DNA of 64,000 bases, from the NCBI GenBank assembly GCA_032622095.1, contig CP136061.1:172925107-172989106 (forward strand), written 5' to 3'. Below the pieces are notes generated by a model. It saw only the letters and a list, made by a program, of their open reading frames with translations, was not told the origin of the DNA and did not search any database. This DNA comes from Siphonodentalium dalli. Lineage: Eukaryota; Mollusca; Scaphopoda; Gadilida; Siphonodentaliidae. Both the position numbers and the translations under genes were made by a program. Positions 25,216 to 37,220 of the stretch are shown here, in pieces. The first letter of the stretch is position 1. Each line of letters starts with the position of its first letter.

Positions 25216-27066
25216 ATTGATATATTAACCAGATATATTGCCTGAGCTTGACATAAGGCAGCTATGGCGTACCATATCACCGCATTTGCATAGCAATCCT
25301 TACTATTATCACACTACATGACCCATTTTAATCATGCAGGTCTACATTTGACCCAAAGGGGTTCGGATGTGATATATTCCAGGAACTTGTTATGCCGTTA
25401 TTCTGAGTAAGTACAGGTAATTACTATTAGGGATGTAGCTTATAATCATCAACTATTTGCTTTCAAATCAGTTTCATTATTCCAGACAGCGAATCTTTTA
25501 AAATCCTATCATGGCATTTTCCAGATACGTGGTGTTGGTTTTTAAACATACCCGTAATTTTTCACACAATTTCCAATAATAACAAAAATTGTGCAAAACA
25601 CATCACTATTTAGACAATTTTCGTCTAGATCCACAGAAACAGCTGAGAAATTGGGAATAAAATGATCAAAACACGTGGACTCTGAGTCTGATGATTACCA
25701 TGTCAGGGTGCGTTCACATAATGGTAAATTTGTCTGGCAAACCTGCAGGAAAGTCGTCTTAGGGGTGCTCTTATCCCCTATTGTATTATATATATGAGTT
25801 GAAGATTTTGAGATACCTATAACAGGTTGTTACAATATGTTTTGCTTTATAAAATTCACAATTTAAATGTCCGGTTTATAGGGGAAAACATCATTATTCG
25901 TTATTCAAAAAGTTAATTTGTGTCGCAATGGTTATAGAACTTCATTTCTTTCCAATAATGAAATTTTGTGTATTTTTTAATATCGTTTCCATGGTGATAT
26001 GTATTTCTCAGGGTATTGGGCTTTTTCTGCAGTTTTATCAAAACTATATTGAAGCACACGTAAGAAGCCATCATAATATGTATAAATTATTACTGTAACC
26101 AATGTAGTATCAAATAAATGTTTCAATTCCAAAATTATCGCATTTTTTGCAAAAATTAACAGTGTTTACCCCAAAATGGCAATAAAACCTTCATATCCTA
26201 TATGTTCATCCTAGCTACTACTGGGATAATTGGGAAATAGTAATCTTTGAAAAAGGTTTTGAGACATCTATAACGGGTTGTCATAATACGCTTTGCTTCA
26301 TAAAATTACATGCTTTAAATGTCAGCTCTATGGGGGAAAAAACATCATTATTTGGCGACATTTGGTCCGTTTCCATGACAACAGCTGAATAAACCGCATC
26401 AATTACCCAACACAGAAGTCCGGATTAAAAGTGCATGTCATAAAAAACAAATTTCAAAAAGTTATATTGTGTCGCAAGGGTTATAGGTCTTCATTTCTTT
26501 CCAATAACGGCATTTTTTGTATTTTTAAATATCGTTTCCATGGTAACAGGTATTTCTCTTGGTATTGGGCCTTTTCGGCAGTTTTATCCAAATTAATTTT
26601 AAGTACACGTATGATGCCATCATAATAATGCATAAATTATTACTGTAACCAATGTAGTATTCAATAAATGTTCCAATTCCAAAATTATCGCTTTTTTTGC
26701 AAAAATCACCATTTTTCACCCCAAAATGGCAATAAAGACCCGTATAACCTATATGTGCATCCTATTTAATAATGGAATCGTTGGAACATAGTTATAGTGG
26801 ACAAATCATCAATAAATGATCTTCAACGTCTGTTCCTGTCCTAGAATGGGCTTAAATTAGTTTTTACCATTTGCGGAAATGGTTTAATATCAAACTGTGT
26901 CTACATTGTTTACATTCTGTTTCCATGGCAACGGCACCACTTTCACATTTTACAGCAGGGCGGAACATGAAGCCTACATCTTCTACTTTCATATGATATA
27001 TCATTTTTCCGTGTGTAAAAGAAAAAATAAAAAATAATAAAATTCTGGTCAAGACCGCTCCTCTAT
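25190..27066 (-). repeat. Right outer arm of foldback
   Basis: Reverse complement of the left arm with the same two internal tandem copies, ending near 'gaccgctcctctata'. The distance from the 'ttattctgag' landmark to the outer edge agrees within a few bases in both arms, so few indels have accumulated since they became identical. Confidence 0.8.
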
Positions 27067-27205
27067 AACTCATGATGGGTGGACAGGAAGTAGGGAGCAG
27101 GTGTGATCTAGTTTTCTATATCACATTTACCCCCCCCCCCCCCCACAAATTGGCAAGAAACTGGTTTAATGGACAAATAATCTAATTCCATTTAATTAAT
27201 ATGCT

Positions 27206-27252
27206 TTGTATGCTCTTTTGCAAAAATAAATCATCTCTCTCTCTCTCTCTCC
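27206..27252 (+). repeat. CT microsatellite
   Basis: Run of 'ctctctctct' near 27,232-27,251 just outside the right arm of the foldback. Simple sequence with no further meaning visible. Confidence 0.7.
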
Positions 27253-27720
27253 ATTTGTTGGGAACATTTCCAATATTGTGGGGGTGGGGGTGCCAGGTTG
27301 GAAACTTCCAACACTTGGGAATCTTGAAGCCAGTCTAGATGATTTTTGCAATTTTCAGGTTCAGATATCCACATGTTCTCACTGGGCCCATGTATCCTGA
27401 GTTTCTCCCCCGGTTTGCATGGTGGCCAATCAAAGGCTAATAATCAATTCACGTCAGATTGGCATGCAATCTAGAGCCATAATGTGTCATGCAGTTGGGA
27501 AAAACCAAAGCCCAGATTTTGTGCATGAGTTTGGTCTGTTTCAAGAGGATGATGCGGTTGGAAATTCCAAGGTGGACGCCCCAACATTGGAGACACTCCA
27601 GCCCACTTGACACGTTATCAGCGAGGAATAATAATGCGCCTTATAATAGCCAGGTTCAGACACCAATAACACTGATTTCTTATGATTCATATGTATGAAT
27701 GTTAGTTAATAATTCAAACA
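27253..27720. other. Stretch without recognised gene
   Basis: Two overlapping plus-strand ORFs of 63 and 69 codons lie here, but neither has a recognisable motif, and the text 'gttggaaatttcc' resembles dispersed repeat sequence near 46,520. I see nothing more. Confidence 0.4.
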
Positions 27721-27724
27721 ATCT

Positions 27725-28020
27725 GTTACTGCATGTTGAATTTAATAGCTGAGCATTCCTACAAATGAATCAATAGGATTCAAGTCGCTGCTCATTACAG
27801 CACATTTAGTCACCAAAGGATTAACATCCATATAATAATATTTGTAACTGCATGATTCTTTTCTCTTTTTTTATATGCTACTGCTTGTTGAACTTAAAAG
27901 CTAATCATTCCTACAAATTAATCAATAGGATTCAAGTCAATTCTCATTACAGCACATTTAGTAACCAAAGGTTTAACATCCATATAATAATATTTGTAAC
28001 TCTATGATTCTTTGCTTTTT
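27725..28020 (+). repeat. Tandem duplication, period about 152 bp
   Basis: 'agctgagcattcctacaaat' (about 27,750) and 'agctaatcattcctacaaat' (about 27,900) begin two near-identical stretches that share 'catccatataataatatttg' in each. Confidence 0.85.
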
Positions 28021-28259
28021 TATATCTTCTATTAAAAAATCAGAGATCCCTAGTCAATCTAAAATGTGATTGAATGAAAGGTTATCTGCATATTCTAGAA
28101 TTCTCGAATTTAACCTAGATAATCAGCATCCAGCAAGCGGGTGCCCGACATAAACTTCATAAACTGCATAATCAGAACATTGTATGGGTATCAACGAACT
28201 TTTAACGTCTTATTTATGGCTTTTTGTTGAGTAAAATACGTCTACGAAAATAGACAACA

Positions 28260-28684
28260 CTAGCCTATGTGGCCCCTCTTCGTCCGGACTATTTAGGGAT
28301 TTGTGATCGTCTCCGCCTGGACAAACTTTATTCGATCGGCCCGGAAACATGCCTATATGAGCGAATATGGTCAAGGACATGGTCGCACATGAAATTGGAC
28401 CTACATTATACCAAATTTGAGTCGGATCGGTCGAGGTCCAGAAACATGCCTACATTATACCAAATTTGAGTCGGATCGGTCGAGGTCGAGAAACATGCCT
28501 ATAAGAGCGTATTTGAGCGAGGTCAAGGTCACGGTCGCACGTGAAATTGGGGTCCCGCCCATATTGTTCCCCGGATCAAAGTAGGCCTACACACCAAATT
28601 TGAGTCGGATCGGTCGAGCAGTTTTTCGAGTCAATAACACAAATACATATACATACAGACAGAAGTTCCAAAATATATAGCAGA
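28260..28684 (-). mobile_element. Mini-Helitron (425 bp)
   Basis: On the minus strand it begins after an A with TCTGCTATATATTTTGGA (28,684 downwards) and ends GGCTAG followed by T at 28,260, so both borders obey the A|TC...CTAG|T rule. The palindrome GTCCGGAC lies about 20 bases before the end. Internal text 'ccaaatttgagtcggatcgg' is repeated. The 5' end resembles the other Helitrons in this window (CTATATATTTTG). Confidence 0.75.
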
Positions 28685-29261
28685 TAAAATACAAGACAGA
28701 TAACTCTATATATCTCGTCTACGTTCACGCTTTCCGAAGTCCAACGCTATGAAATTTCACTATTGTTAACCGGCTATTGAAATGTTGAAATGTTGGGCCT
28801 GCAAAACGCGTTATTTTTCAAACTAGCTGGCGACTTAGTGAATTTTGATAGGCGTAACACAGCTTATTGGATAAGCATAGAAAGGCAGTGTAATTCATCG
28901 AAATTAATGACAAGTGGTGCAAATTTCAACTTAATGCATAGTTTGTTGTGTTTATCTTTGTATACTTTCACAAAATTGGCAGTTTGAACCATGTACCATG
29001 GCAAATATTAGCCATAGTTTTACCCGTATAGAACGATTAAATTGGGGAGAGAACCGACTCGATCAGGAGAGAACCCAAACAATTATCAAAATTCGTGTTT
29101 TTTGTCGTTGTTATGACTCGCACAATGAAAGTTTCGTTATTAACACGCTCATTGGTGCCACAGATTGTGATGGGATTGAAAATAACTAATCGAATTATCA
29201 CCTAGATGCCTCAAAATTGCGTTATAACTGTCAAAAGGTCGTGAAAATGTATAATTTCGAT

Positions 29262-29400
29262 CATCAGGAACAGTCACATATCAGTCAAGAACCATCACAA
29301 ACCGGCGATAGAACGATTTCCGATGTAACAGTTCCTACACAGTGCCACTATTGGAGTAACAATTTTTCCTGTTAGATGTAGTACAATGTAATAGCATCCC
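29262..29400. repeat. Rearranged copy of 12,330-12,480
   Basis: The part 29,345-29,400 ('ttggagtaacaatttttcct', 'gtacaatgtaatagcatccc') is a direct copy of 12,333-12,388. The part 29,262-29,340 is an inverted copy of about 12,395-12,475 ('gaaccatcacaaaccggcga'). Confidence 0.7.
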
Positions 29401-30189
29401 AATAATGTATATATTTATACACATCTATGAGATATTGTCTCCAACAAAACGGATTAATCTGATTAGTCCATATTTTGTAACATGTCGGCCATTGTTGGAT
29501 GCCATCTTGGATCCTAGAAAATGCTCCACACCCACCCAGAAATTGAAGCACATACCATCCAGAATCATAATCCGCTGAGAAAAAAAACTGTAACAGAGAA
29601 TTTTTACCTACTGCTAAAATTGGCCATTTGCTTCTGGACTGGAAGAGTTATCAACATGGCATCTCTGATAATTGTTTCTTGAAATCATCAGCATAATAAA
29701 TAAAACACATCAATTATCAAGGATGAATAGGAGCTAATAGCCCATATTGAAATAATATTGTAACACCAGCCTGTACAACTGTATAAAACACAGCACATAG
29801 GAATTGAATTAATCTAATTTAAATTAAAATGTATGATACAAGTAAACAAATTTGACAATGCCAGATAAAATAAGATCTCATTTCATACACAAGAGACATT
29901 GGAGATAATGGCAGGCAGACAAGCTTTATATTGTGACTTCTCAAATAATATTGTGGCTTTTGGAATGTGAAAGAACAACATTTGTATCACAGGTGCTTAC
30001 CTGACCCTTCAATTGGCAAGGGTTATGATCTGTCTGTTCATGATTTTTCTCCCAGATTAAAAATTTAATTTTCAATTTTTTGTTAAATTGAGCAAGGAGT
30101 TCAATCTGATTTTTTAAATTGTTTGTTTTGTTAAATTGAGCAAGAAGTAAAATCCAAAATCTAAAATATTTTTTTAGTTATATCCCTGG
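29401..30189. other. Stretch without recognised gene
   Basis: AT-rich intron sequence. 'ggccattgttggatgccatc' near 29,487 resembles the 11.6-12.3 kb repeat. No ORF of interest. Confidence 0.45.
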
Positions 30190-30550
30190 ATCACCCACAT
30201 ATTTGACCCAGTGACCTTATTTGAACAAATCTGAACCAGTCACCCAAGGACCTTTCATACCAAATATGAATCCATTCAACCTGATGGTACATGAGAAGAA
30301 GTTGTTTTAAGAATCACTTTGGAGGGAAAGAGTTATGGCTTCGCAACTATTTGACCCAGTGACCTCATTTGAACAGATCTGAATGTGAGTCACCAAGGGA
30401 ACATCCACACCAAATATGAACCCATTCGGTCTTATGGTTCGGGAGAAGAAGGTGTTTAAAGAATTTTTGATGGACAGATGGATGGACGGACGATGGACAA
30501 GGAGTGATGACTATAGCTCCACTGGAGACTTTGTCTCAGGTGAGCTAAAA
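30190..30550 (+). repeat. Tandem-monomer element with GAGCTA hairpin tail
   Basis: Two monomers carry 'tttgacccagtgacc' and 'accaaatatgaa-cccattc'. The 3' end has 'gatggacggacgatggaca' then a hairpin TAGCTCCACTGGAGAC...GTCTCAGGTGAGCTA and A residues. The same family is present at 33,098-33,503 and 46,216-47,410. Confidence 0.75.
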
Positions 30551-30651
30551 AGCATTTAATTCTCAATTTAACAATCATAATTCTTGAATTACTGTATTTA
30601 GCAATTAGTGGTTTTACCAAACTCAAATGTGATTTAATAAAAGAAACTTAC

Positions 30652-30772
30652 CGATAATATCTGTAATTCGATATCTTGCTTCACCATCATCTTCTATTAA
30701 TTCTGCCTGAACAGAATTCATAGAACTCACTTTCTTAAAATCATCAGGGCGCAGGTACAGGTATTTGAAGCC
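30652..30772 (-). CDS. ACACA: Acetyl-CoA carboxylase, carboxyltransferase exon E (last in window)
   Basis: This 121 bp exon encodes 40 codons plus one base. It begins [15 protein letters not shown] and ends ARYRITDII with a split glycine codon. It matches the animal segment KGYRYLYL to KITDIIG that follows PEDPYK. The acceptor is TTTTTTAAG and the donor is ATCG|GTAAGT, so the downstream border is phase 1. In relatives the next coding block starts GKEEG and includes GSGMIAGE. I looked for its reverse complement down to position 1 and did not find it, so the gene continues beyond the left edge. The catalytically important C-terminal half of CT is therefore not in this window. Confidence 0.95.
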
Positions 30773-31641
30773 CTTAAAAAATAAGTATATTAGGATGAAT
30801 AACATGCCGTATCAGATCAGAGTTGCCTCTAGTCAGGCAATGAATCTTGCCAATGCCCAATTTCCCAAACTAATTTTTAGTATGGGCACTCACTGCCCGG
30901 GGGGGGGGCTCCAGAAAACTTAGTTTCAGTGATCACCATATTGTAGCCTTGAATTCAGATCTTACTATCTTTTATTGCTATATTTTGAACTGTTATTTCA
31001 GGCAGGACAGGAGGGAACCCAAATAAAAAAAACTTTCCAAATATTCAAAGAAGACTAGTTCCAGAATGGAGAATACTCAACGAACAAACTACGGAAAATG
31101 CTAACACAATTTCATTGAGATTTGCAACCAGTGTTTGAGATATCAGCTTGGATATACACTTGGATGGGCAGACAAATGCATGGACAGACAGAAGTAATCC
31201 AGTGAACCACCTAATTCTTGAGTGTGGTTATAAATATGTAGTTATATATTGCTGTCCAGCATGATTTCTAACCAATGAAGAAATTGGTAGCTCCTTTTAA
31301 CAAGCATGTTAGGGATAATCTCATAACTCCAACCAGTACTGATTGCCATTTAATAATTATATTGAAGCCTTCTGAATCGGAAAACAATCAGAAAGTTGGT
31401 AAGCATAATTACGTTGGAGTACGTGTCATGAACATTAAAATCCGTACCGATTCTACCAATCAATGTCCAAGAGTGAACTCCGCAGTCGGTATTAAAGACA
31501 ATTGGTGAAATACCCATTGAGATGTTTTAAAATCAATTTTTGTTGTATGAAAGCAAAATGCACCTGTCGTTGTTTACTGCAGAACCTATATGATCAGTGG
31601 AAAAAGTCCGGTACTAATCTATCACACCTATAGTCTGGTCA

Positions 31642-31893
31642 TTAACCCTTTACCCAACAAACCGGCCAAAACCGGCCAAATAAAGCTTCAACAGCCTAAA
31701 ATATCTTCGGTCTGTCTCAATAGAACCATACAAATATGGATATCATTGGAACCGGCTCCTTGACCACATTGTGATAGTTACAGTTATGCCCTGTGCCAAT
31801 GCATTCTCTTATATATGCGAGGCGACCTATGGTCGACTCGCATATATATGAGAATGCATTGGCACAGGGCCCTTCTGTTGGGTAAAGGGTTAA
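31642..31893. mobile_element. piggyBac-type MITE with internal hairpin (244 bp)
   Basis: Flanked by TTAA at 31,642-31,645 and 31,890-31,893, with perfect 14-bp inverted termini CCCTTTACCCAACA / TGTTGGGTAAAGGG. TTAA duplication and CCC-start termini are the piggyBac signature. The right half is a hairpin with 34-bp arms (31,788-31,821 and 31,837-31,870, one mismatch). Half copies with the same terminus lie near 19,470 and 62,365. Confidence 0.85.
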
Positions 31894-33097
31894 AGCATTA
31901 CCCTAGAACAAATTGTTAATAAGCTGTTTTTGGTGTCATTTTGTCGGGTGGAATGTGAGGATCAATATATATCCAAAATCTGGGGAAAATTTTCTATTCA
32001 ACATGGTGTCCAATATGCTGATGGTATCGAAAATTGCTGAATTTCTGCGGTAGGTGCACCAATTTAATTGTGCCAAATTTGTAATAAATTTAAATATTGA
32101 CAAACAATGCTTGGTCATAAACCATATCTGTAGAATGCAGGTCCCAAAAGAGCTGCCAAAATGGACAAAACCGAATGAAATTTACATTTTGTGCAAAATT
32201 TAATAGCTAGTCCTATAAGCATGAACAAATGCTTGAATTATTCAAGGAATAATCATTGCAGAGTATAAGAGAGACATTTGACCAGAGATGTAAGAATTCT
32301 CTCTAATGACTTTCACGAGAGAGCAATCAAAAACAATGTCTCATTCAATGGTTGAATCTGGACTCTTGGGCACCCAGAAATGGAAAATTAATTAATTTAT
32401 AAGTACTTTTTATCTTGAATCGTGCGATTATATGGGTAATTAAACAGTTAAATGCGATTTAATAGGGATGCATTGATTCTTTGACCTTTTCTAGAAGCAG
32501 AAATATAAGTAGTCAGAGAAGTCACACGAATGTGAACGATCATCATTTATATTGATATCTGCAACATAAAACCTTTCAAAATGTACTGCTACGGAATAAT
32601 ATGGGAGATATGCATCTAGTACTGGGTAAAATGTGAAGATCCTATCGTCCATATCTCAAAACAGTAGTCATAGTTTCCTTTGATCAGGTGATGAAACATG
32701 AATATTCCGCTTTTAACACATTCATGTATGTTGGCATATTATGGATGCAATGTTTTCAACAAACAAAGAAGTACCATAGACCATCTTCAATAATATTCTA
32801 AACCTGACCAACATTGTTTATATACTCTGTGGCGGAGATTGTGTTTGTAGCTGGAAATTATATTTGGTTATATTCACCAAGGCAACATAATGCATCATCG
32901 TGTTTAACCCTTCTCCCTAATGTTTACATATAATTGCTGTACACGAAACACCGCGGAAGGCACTATTTAACAATTTGATTGCTAGGAGCTGATATTATCG
33001 GCCATAAATTGCCTTCTTAAAATTGCCAGGGCCAAAAATATCGAACAGAATTGTACCTAATTATGTCCCGCTAATTATTTTGATCACAACTGTATGA

Positions 33098-33503
33098 CAG
33101 TTACAAACAAGACAGTCAATGACTGTGGGGTCACTCACCAGACTGTAAAGACGGAGAAGACATTTTTTATAAAGATATTGACCCTGGCTTTGCCCATGTT
33201 TGCCCAGTGACCCCATTTTAACAGATCTGAACTCCAGTAAACCAGGGACCCTCCATGCCAAATATAAGCTTAATGGTTTTTGAGAAGAAGTTGTTTTAAG
33301 ACTTACTCTGGAGGGAAAGAGTTATGGCTTCGCAACTATTTGACTGGGTGACCTCATTTCAGTCACCTAGGGAACATCCACACCAAATATGAACCCATTC
33401 GGTCTTATGGGTCTGGAAAAGAATATGGTTAAAAAAAATTTGATGGACAGACGGACGATGGACGAGGAGCTCCACAGGAGATTTTGCCTCAGGTGAGCTT
33501 AAA
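33098..33503 (+). repeat. Tandem-monomer element, complete copy
   Basis: Begins 'aacaagacagtcaatgactg' with a short palindrome (CAGTCAATGACTG) and ends with 'gacggacgatggacgagg', then AGCTCCACAGGAG...CTCAGGTGAGCT. Same family as 30,190-30,550. The 5' palindrome and 3' hairpin frame the monomers. Confidence 0.75.
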
Positions 33504-33659
33504 ACTATAATCATGGGAACCTATATATCAGTACCAAACTTGAACTCAACAACTCAAATAGTTTGTCCTATGGAGGGGGTTAAAGTTTTTGGAGTGAGTG
33601 GCTAATGCTTAAACTTATAAAGCTGTCTCTATTAGAAACAGTCTCAATCCACATGATGA

Positions 33660-33845
33660 TCGATGGCAATGAGGATGATGATTACGACGAAGGCGACGAC
33701 GACAAAGATGATGATGGTGATGATGATGGTGATGATGATGACGATGATGACGATGATGAAGATGATGATGATGATGATGATGAGGATGTTGTTAATGAAG
33801 ATGACGATGATGATGATGGTGATGATGATGATGATGATGACGTAG
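33660..33845 (+). repeat. GAT/GAC microsatellite
   Basis: About 185 bases of GATGATGAC-type triplets. In one frame it reads as a run of Asp; the open frames on both strands are a result of the triplet repeat, not evidence of a gene. Confidence 0.9.
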
Positions 33846-34286
33846 AACACGACGAATGACACTTACGAACCTCGAACGCCAAACGCAACGGCCATACTAA
33901 CATTGTGTACATAGCTCTGTATATACGTTTTTCACTCTGTATCTCATACAATTTATATGATTGAGTGAAATAAAGCAATTCAATTCAAACAACAGATGGT
34001 CCACACAATCAACAGAACCATTCATAGGGTAGATTAATTAACTGAAAGGAAGTGTTAAAACTGTATAAACAACATATTTTGACTGACCCACCAGGAGTAG
34101 AGACTAATTTAAAGGCTCCTAGGAATACATTTGACATTCAATTTCAAAACTAATTACCAAAACAAAATTCTCTGGCTGGAGAGAGGTGTGTGTGCTTATT
34201 GATACTACACTGTCAGGTTTGACATGTGGAATATTATCATCAACAGAGCAGACTGGTATTATTTCCACTGTAAGAGATCATATTCT

Positions 34287-34660
34287 AGCATCCCTTGCGA
34301 AAAGAAATCAGAGCTTTTTTAAAGAAGTTTTGGAATCCAACAAATTCATAGGATTTCCAAGGTTTGAACAAAGCTTTTTGAATGAAAAAATGTACTCTTC
34401 AACAAAGTTTGGAAATCCTTGGTTGGAACCTTGGTAAAGCTAAGTAAAGCTTGGATCTAAATTTTATCAAGCTTTACCAAGGTTGTCGCATAAAGTGAAA
34501 CCTTGGTCCTGGAAAAGGTCGGAAATCCTTGTCTCAGTGTTGACCAAACCTTGGTAAAGCTAAGTAAAGCTTGGATCTTAACTTTACCAAGGTTGTCACA
34601 TGAAGTGGAACCTTGGAAAAGCTTGGAAATCCTTGGAAAAGCTTGGTAAAGCTTAGTCGC
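34287..34660 (+). repeat. CTTGGTAAAGC tandem array, left part
   Basis: Degenerate units of 'aaccttggtaaagctt' follow 'ccttgcgaaaagaaatc'. The block 'gaaatc-gagcttttttaaag' (34,300-34,340) recurs near 37,165-37,200. Further units lie at 35,180-35,310. Confidence 0.7.
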
Positions 34661-35179
34661 AAGTCACATGACTATGCAGACGTCACTGTTGTCTGTGGCA
34701 GACATTTTGAATCAACTGTTGCAGTGAGTTTAAATCCATGTTTTATCACAACAATTTTCAGATAAGTTATTGCTTGTGTGGCCCTAATGTTTTCTATTTG
34801 ACTCAAAGAATATGGTTGTAGTGATATTTTTATTTATGATACTATTTTAACAATTGTTTTACCATTTCCAAGAATGACCTTAAGGACCATGCACTATCTA
34901 CCTTTTCATTCCAAAGGCTTGTCTCTATCATTATTTATTCATAGCTAATTTATCTAATTTAACTGTTTTATCACACTCCAAATACCTCAGATCCATAAAA
35001 TATACCTGTGAATATTATCCTGACTGAAAAGTGAACTTTGAATGAATAATAGCATGAATGATTATATGGCATGGTTGAAAAATGTTGTCAATTTCAAGAG
35101 ATTGTATCATTAGGATGATGATATTGTCAAAGTTGAAGCCTTTGCAGTGCCATTAGAGATTTTCACCTTTTAAATACAA

Positions 35180-37220
35180 ACCAATTGCAACCTTGGTAAA
35201 GCGTGGTAAAGCTTAGCTGCAACCTTGGTCAAGGGGTTGTTTGCAACCTTGGTAAAGCTTGGTAAAGCTAGGCTGCAACCTTGGTGAAGCTAGGTTGGAA
35301 ACCTCGGTAATGGACCGTGTCGAAATGCAAAAACCGATAGCCGATACCGACCGATAACCGATTGTAATAAATCCATCGGTCATTCTATCGGTTATTCTCT
35401 GTTCCATCGGTCATCCTATTGGTTCCATCGGTCGTTTCATCGGTCATTCTATCGGTTCCATCGGTTATTCATCGGCGACTGATACTACGACGTCACCAAA
35501 AAACTACGACGTCGCGACTGATACTACGACGTCGCCAAAAAAACTACAACGTCGCCAAAAAAAACCCCACAGGTGTCAGTCGTGCATATAATTGCATACG
35601 TAGGCCTACCTTGAAATCTATATATGTTTATAAAGTAAATTCGAATGACTATCGCGCTGAGCATAATATATATAATGGGGAAAAAGGCACCTTTAATCCC
35701 AATTTTCAACCATAACTTCAAAATCGAAGATCAGATAAATTGCTGGCATACCGTGGAAATCGTAAAATGTCACACGTTTCTGGCGCTCGCAGTTAATTTT
35801 CACTAGGCAATGGATTTGCCACATGGATTGAGAATATTACAGTTTTATTTAATATGCTCATTTGTCCATATAATAGCCACTCGAATAAAACATGGGAATA
35901 ATTGAATTTACTAATTCTCGGTTATGGTGTCAAAGTATACCACATTAGAACAAAATATCGGTAAGCTCCTCCCACAGCCAACCAATTAAGGCAGAGAATA
36001 AAATCTCACTAAATAATCTGGGATGATTGACAGGTTTATGTCGACATGATGACATGCGCGGGAACGATGCATCGGTATTTTTATGTTTGACAACAAAGTT
36101 CCATTAAAATCTGCGTTAGATCGTTGAAACAGTGGGTTTAAATATAAATGTGATTCGTCATAATGACCACAAAGCCGATGTTATGTACGAATTTAAATTT
36201 CCTTTAATTAAAAATACTAACCTTCGTATATTTCTACTATAAAATACTTGTTTTAAAAAAGACGATACAAACCAGAAATCTAACCCCGGTGTACATGCCG
36301 TTCGGCCGTAGTGTACTTGTCGTTCGGGACACAATTAACAGTTTAATTCCATATGAGATAATTTGATTTCACCATCAAGCGTCACTGTATTTAATTAATA
36401 GATAAGAATGACGGCTTTTGTTGTCAATTTGGATACATTTGTAAAAAAATTACAACTTTGAGCTAGATTATTCTCCATTTCTATTTTATCACCCTGTCGG
36501 AGTGTTTCAAATCACTTTGACTAATTTAGAGGCAAATTAATTGTGTTCATAAAATGTTTTGTCAAAAGAACACTGTATTTAGCGGACAGTTATGATTGTT
36601 TACAAAACATTTTGCCCTGTACGTGCGCCGTCTCGTCAAGGAAGTCCTTGTATTCCCGCGCACAAGGATTAATTGAAGTGATAATGAAAGTCAAGATATA
36701 ATTCAATATGATTTTGTTTTATAATTATGAATAAAATTATTATATGACCATCCAAATGAGACAAGTCGTCCCAAACACAAAATCACCGTTGGGGCGAGTT
36801 ATCTCCCGTCTAGTTGCTCCGTTCCGTTCGTGGACACATGCATTCGAATGCTGGTAGCTGGTGACGGATTATTACCTGTACGTTTATCTGGATGCGAAGA
36901 GTGATAGTCATAGCACTGGCTTACAAACATGACGTTATGACGTCGTAAGTCCATCGGTCGACCATCGGTTATTTTGAACGTCGCCATCGTCCAACCGATG
37001 TATGCCATCGGTCAAATGATGTTGGTAAAGCTTGGTAAAGCTAGGCTGCAACCTTGGTAAAGCTGGGTTGCAACCTTAGTAAAGCTCGGTAAAGAATAGC
37101 TGCAACCTTGTTGTTTGCAACCTTGGTAAAGCTTGGTAAAGCTAGGCTGCAACCCTTGCAAAAAGAAATCCGAGCTTTTTTAAAGAAGTTTGGGAATCCT
37201 AGGAATTCATACGATTTCTT
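35180..37220 (+). mobile_element. ATCGGT-rich insert between CTTGGTAAAGC units
   Basis: CTTGGTAAAGC units at 35,180-35,310 and 37,022-37,160 flank 1.7 kb that starts ATGGACCGTGTCGAAATGC and carries many CCGAT/ATCGG motifs at both ends (35,330-35,480 and 36,950-37,015). 'cgacgtcgccaaaaaaac' repeats follow at 35,480-35,570. A related terminus lies near 57,640 ('aatgcaaaaaacgat' on the minus strand). It looks like a foldback MITE with ATCGGT subterminal repeats; exact ends are not resolved. Confidence 0.5.

Larger units (their letters stand above)
13583..27066. mobile_element. Giant foldback structure, 13.5 kb, with long inverted arms
   Basis: The left arm (13,583-15,460) and right arm (25,190-27,066) are reverse complements over about 1.9 kb with high identity; in one stretch of about 210 bases I counted four mismatches. 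Further inside, 15,700-15,800 pairs with 22,178-22,283, and 16,968-17,210 pairs with 21,950-22,174. The order is kept, so the pairs nest around one centre. Between them lie minisatellites, G runs and secondary insertions. I found no transposase. It resembles a non-autonomous foldback transposon; an inverted duplication of the locus is the alternative. No target duplication could be defined. Confidence 0.75.
1..30651 (-). other. ACC intron downstream of exon E, partial (more than 30 kb)
   Basis: No further ACC exon was found here by eye. The stretch contains one LINE, a 13.5 kb foldback structure and Helitron copies. At 555-6,800 and 11,100-13,580 there is AT-rich sequence with short degenerate repeats and no supportable gene; short ORFs there look random. 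If the next exon had been missed it would be a minus-strand segment starting in phase 1 with a GKEEG-like sequence. Confidence 0.6.

Noticed and set aside
22280-25240. CRISPR-like array of short repeats
   Set aside because: The units are contiguous, drift in sequence and have no unique spacers. The window is eukaryotic.
33605-33978. Asp-rich and Ser-rich open frames on both strands
   Set aside because: All are readings of one GAT/GAC microsatellite.
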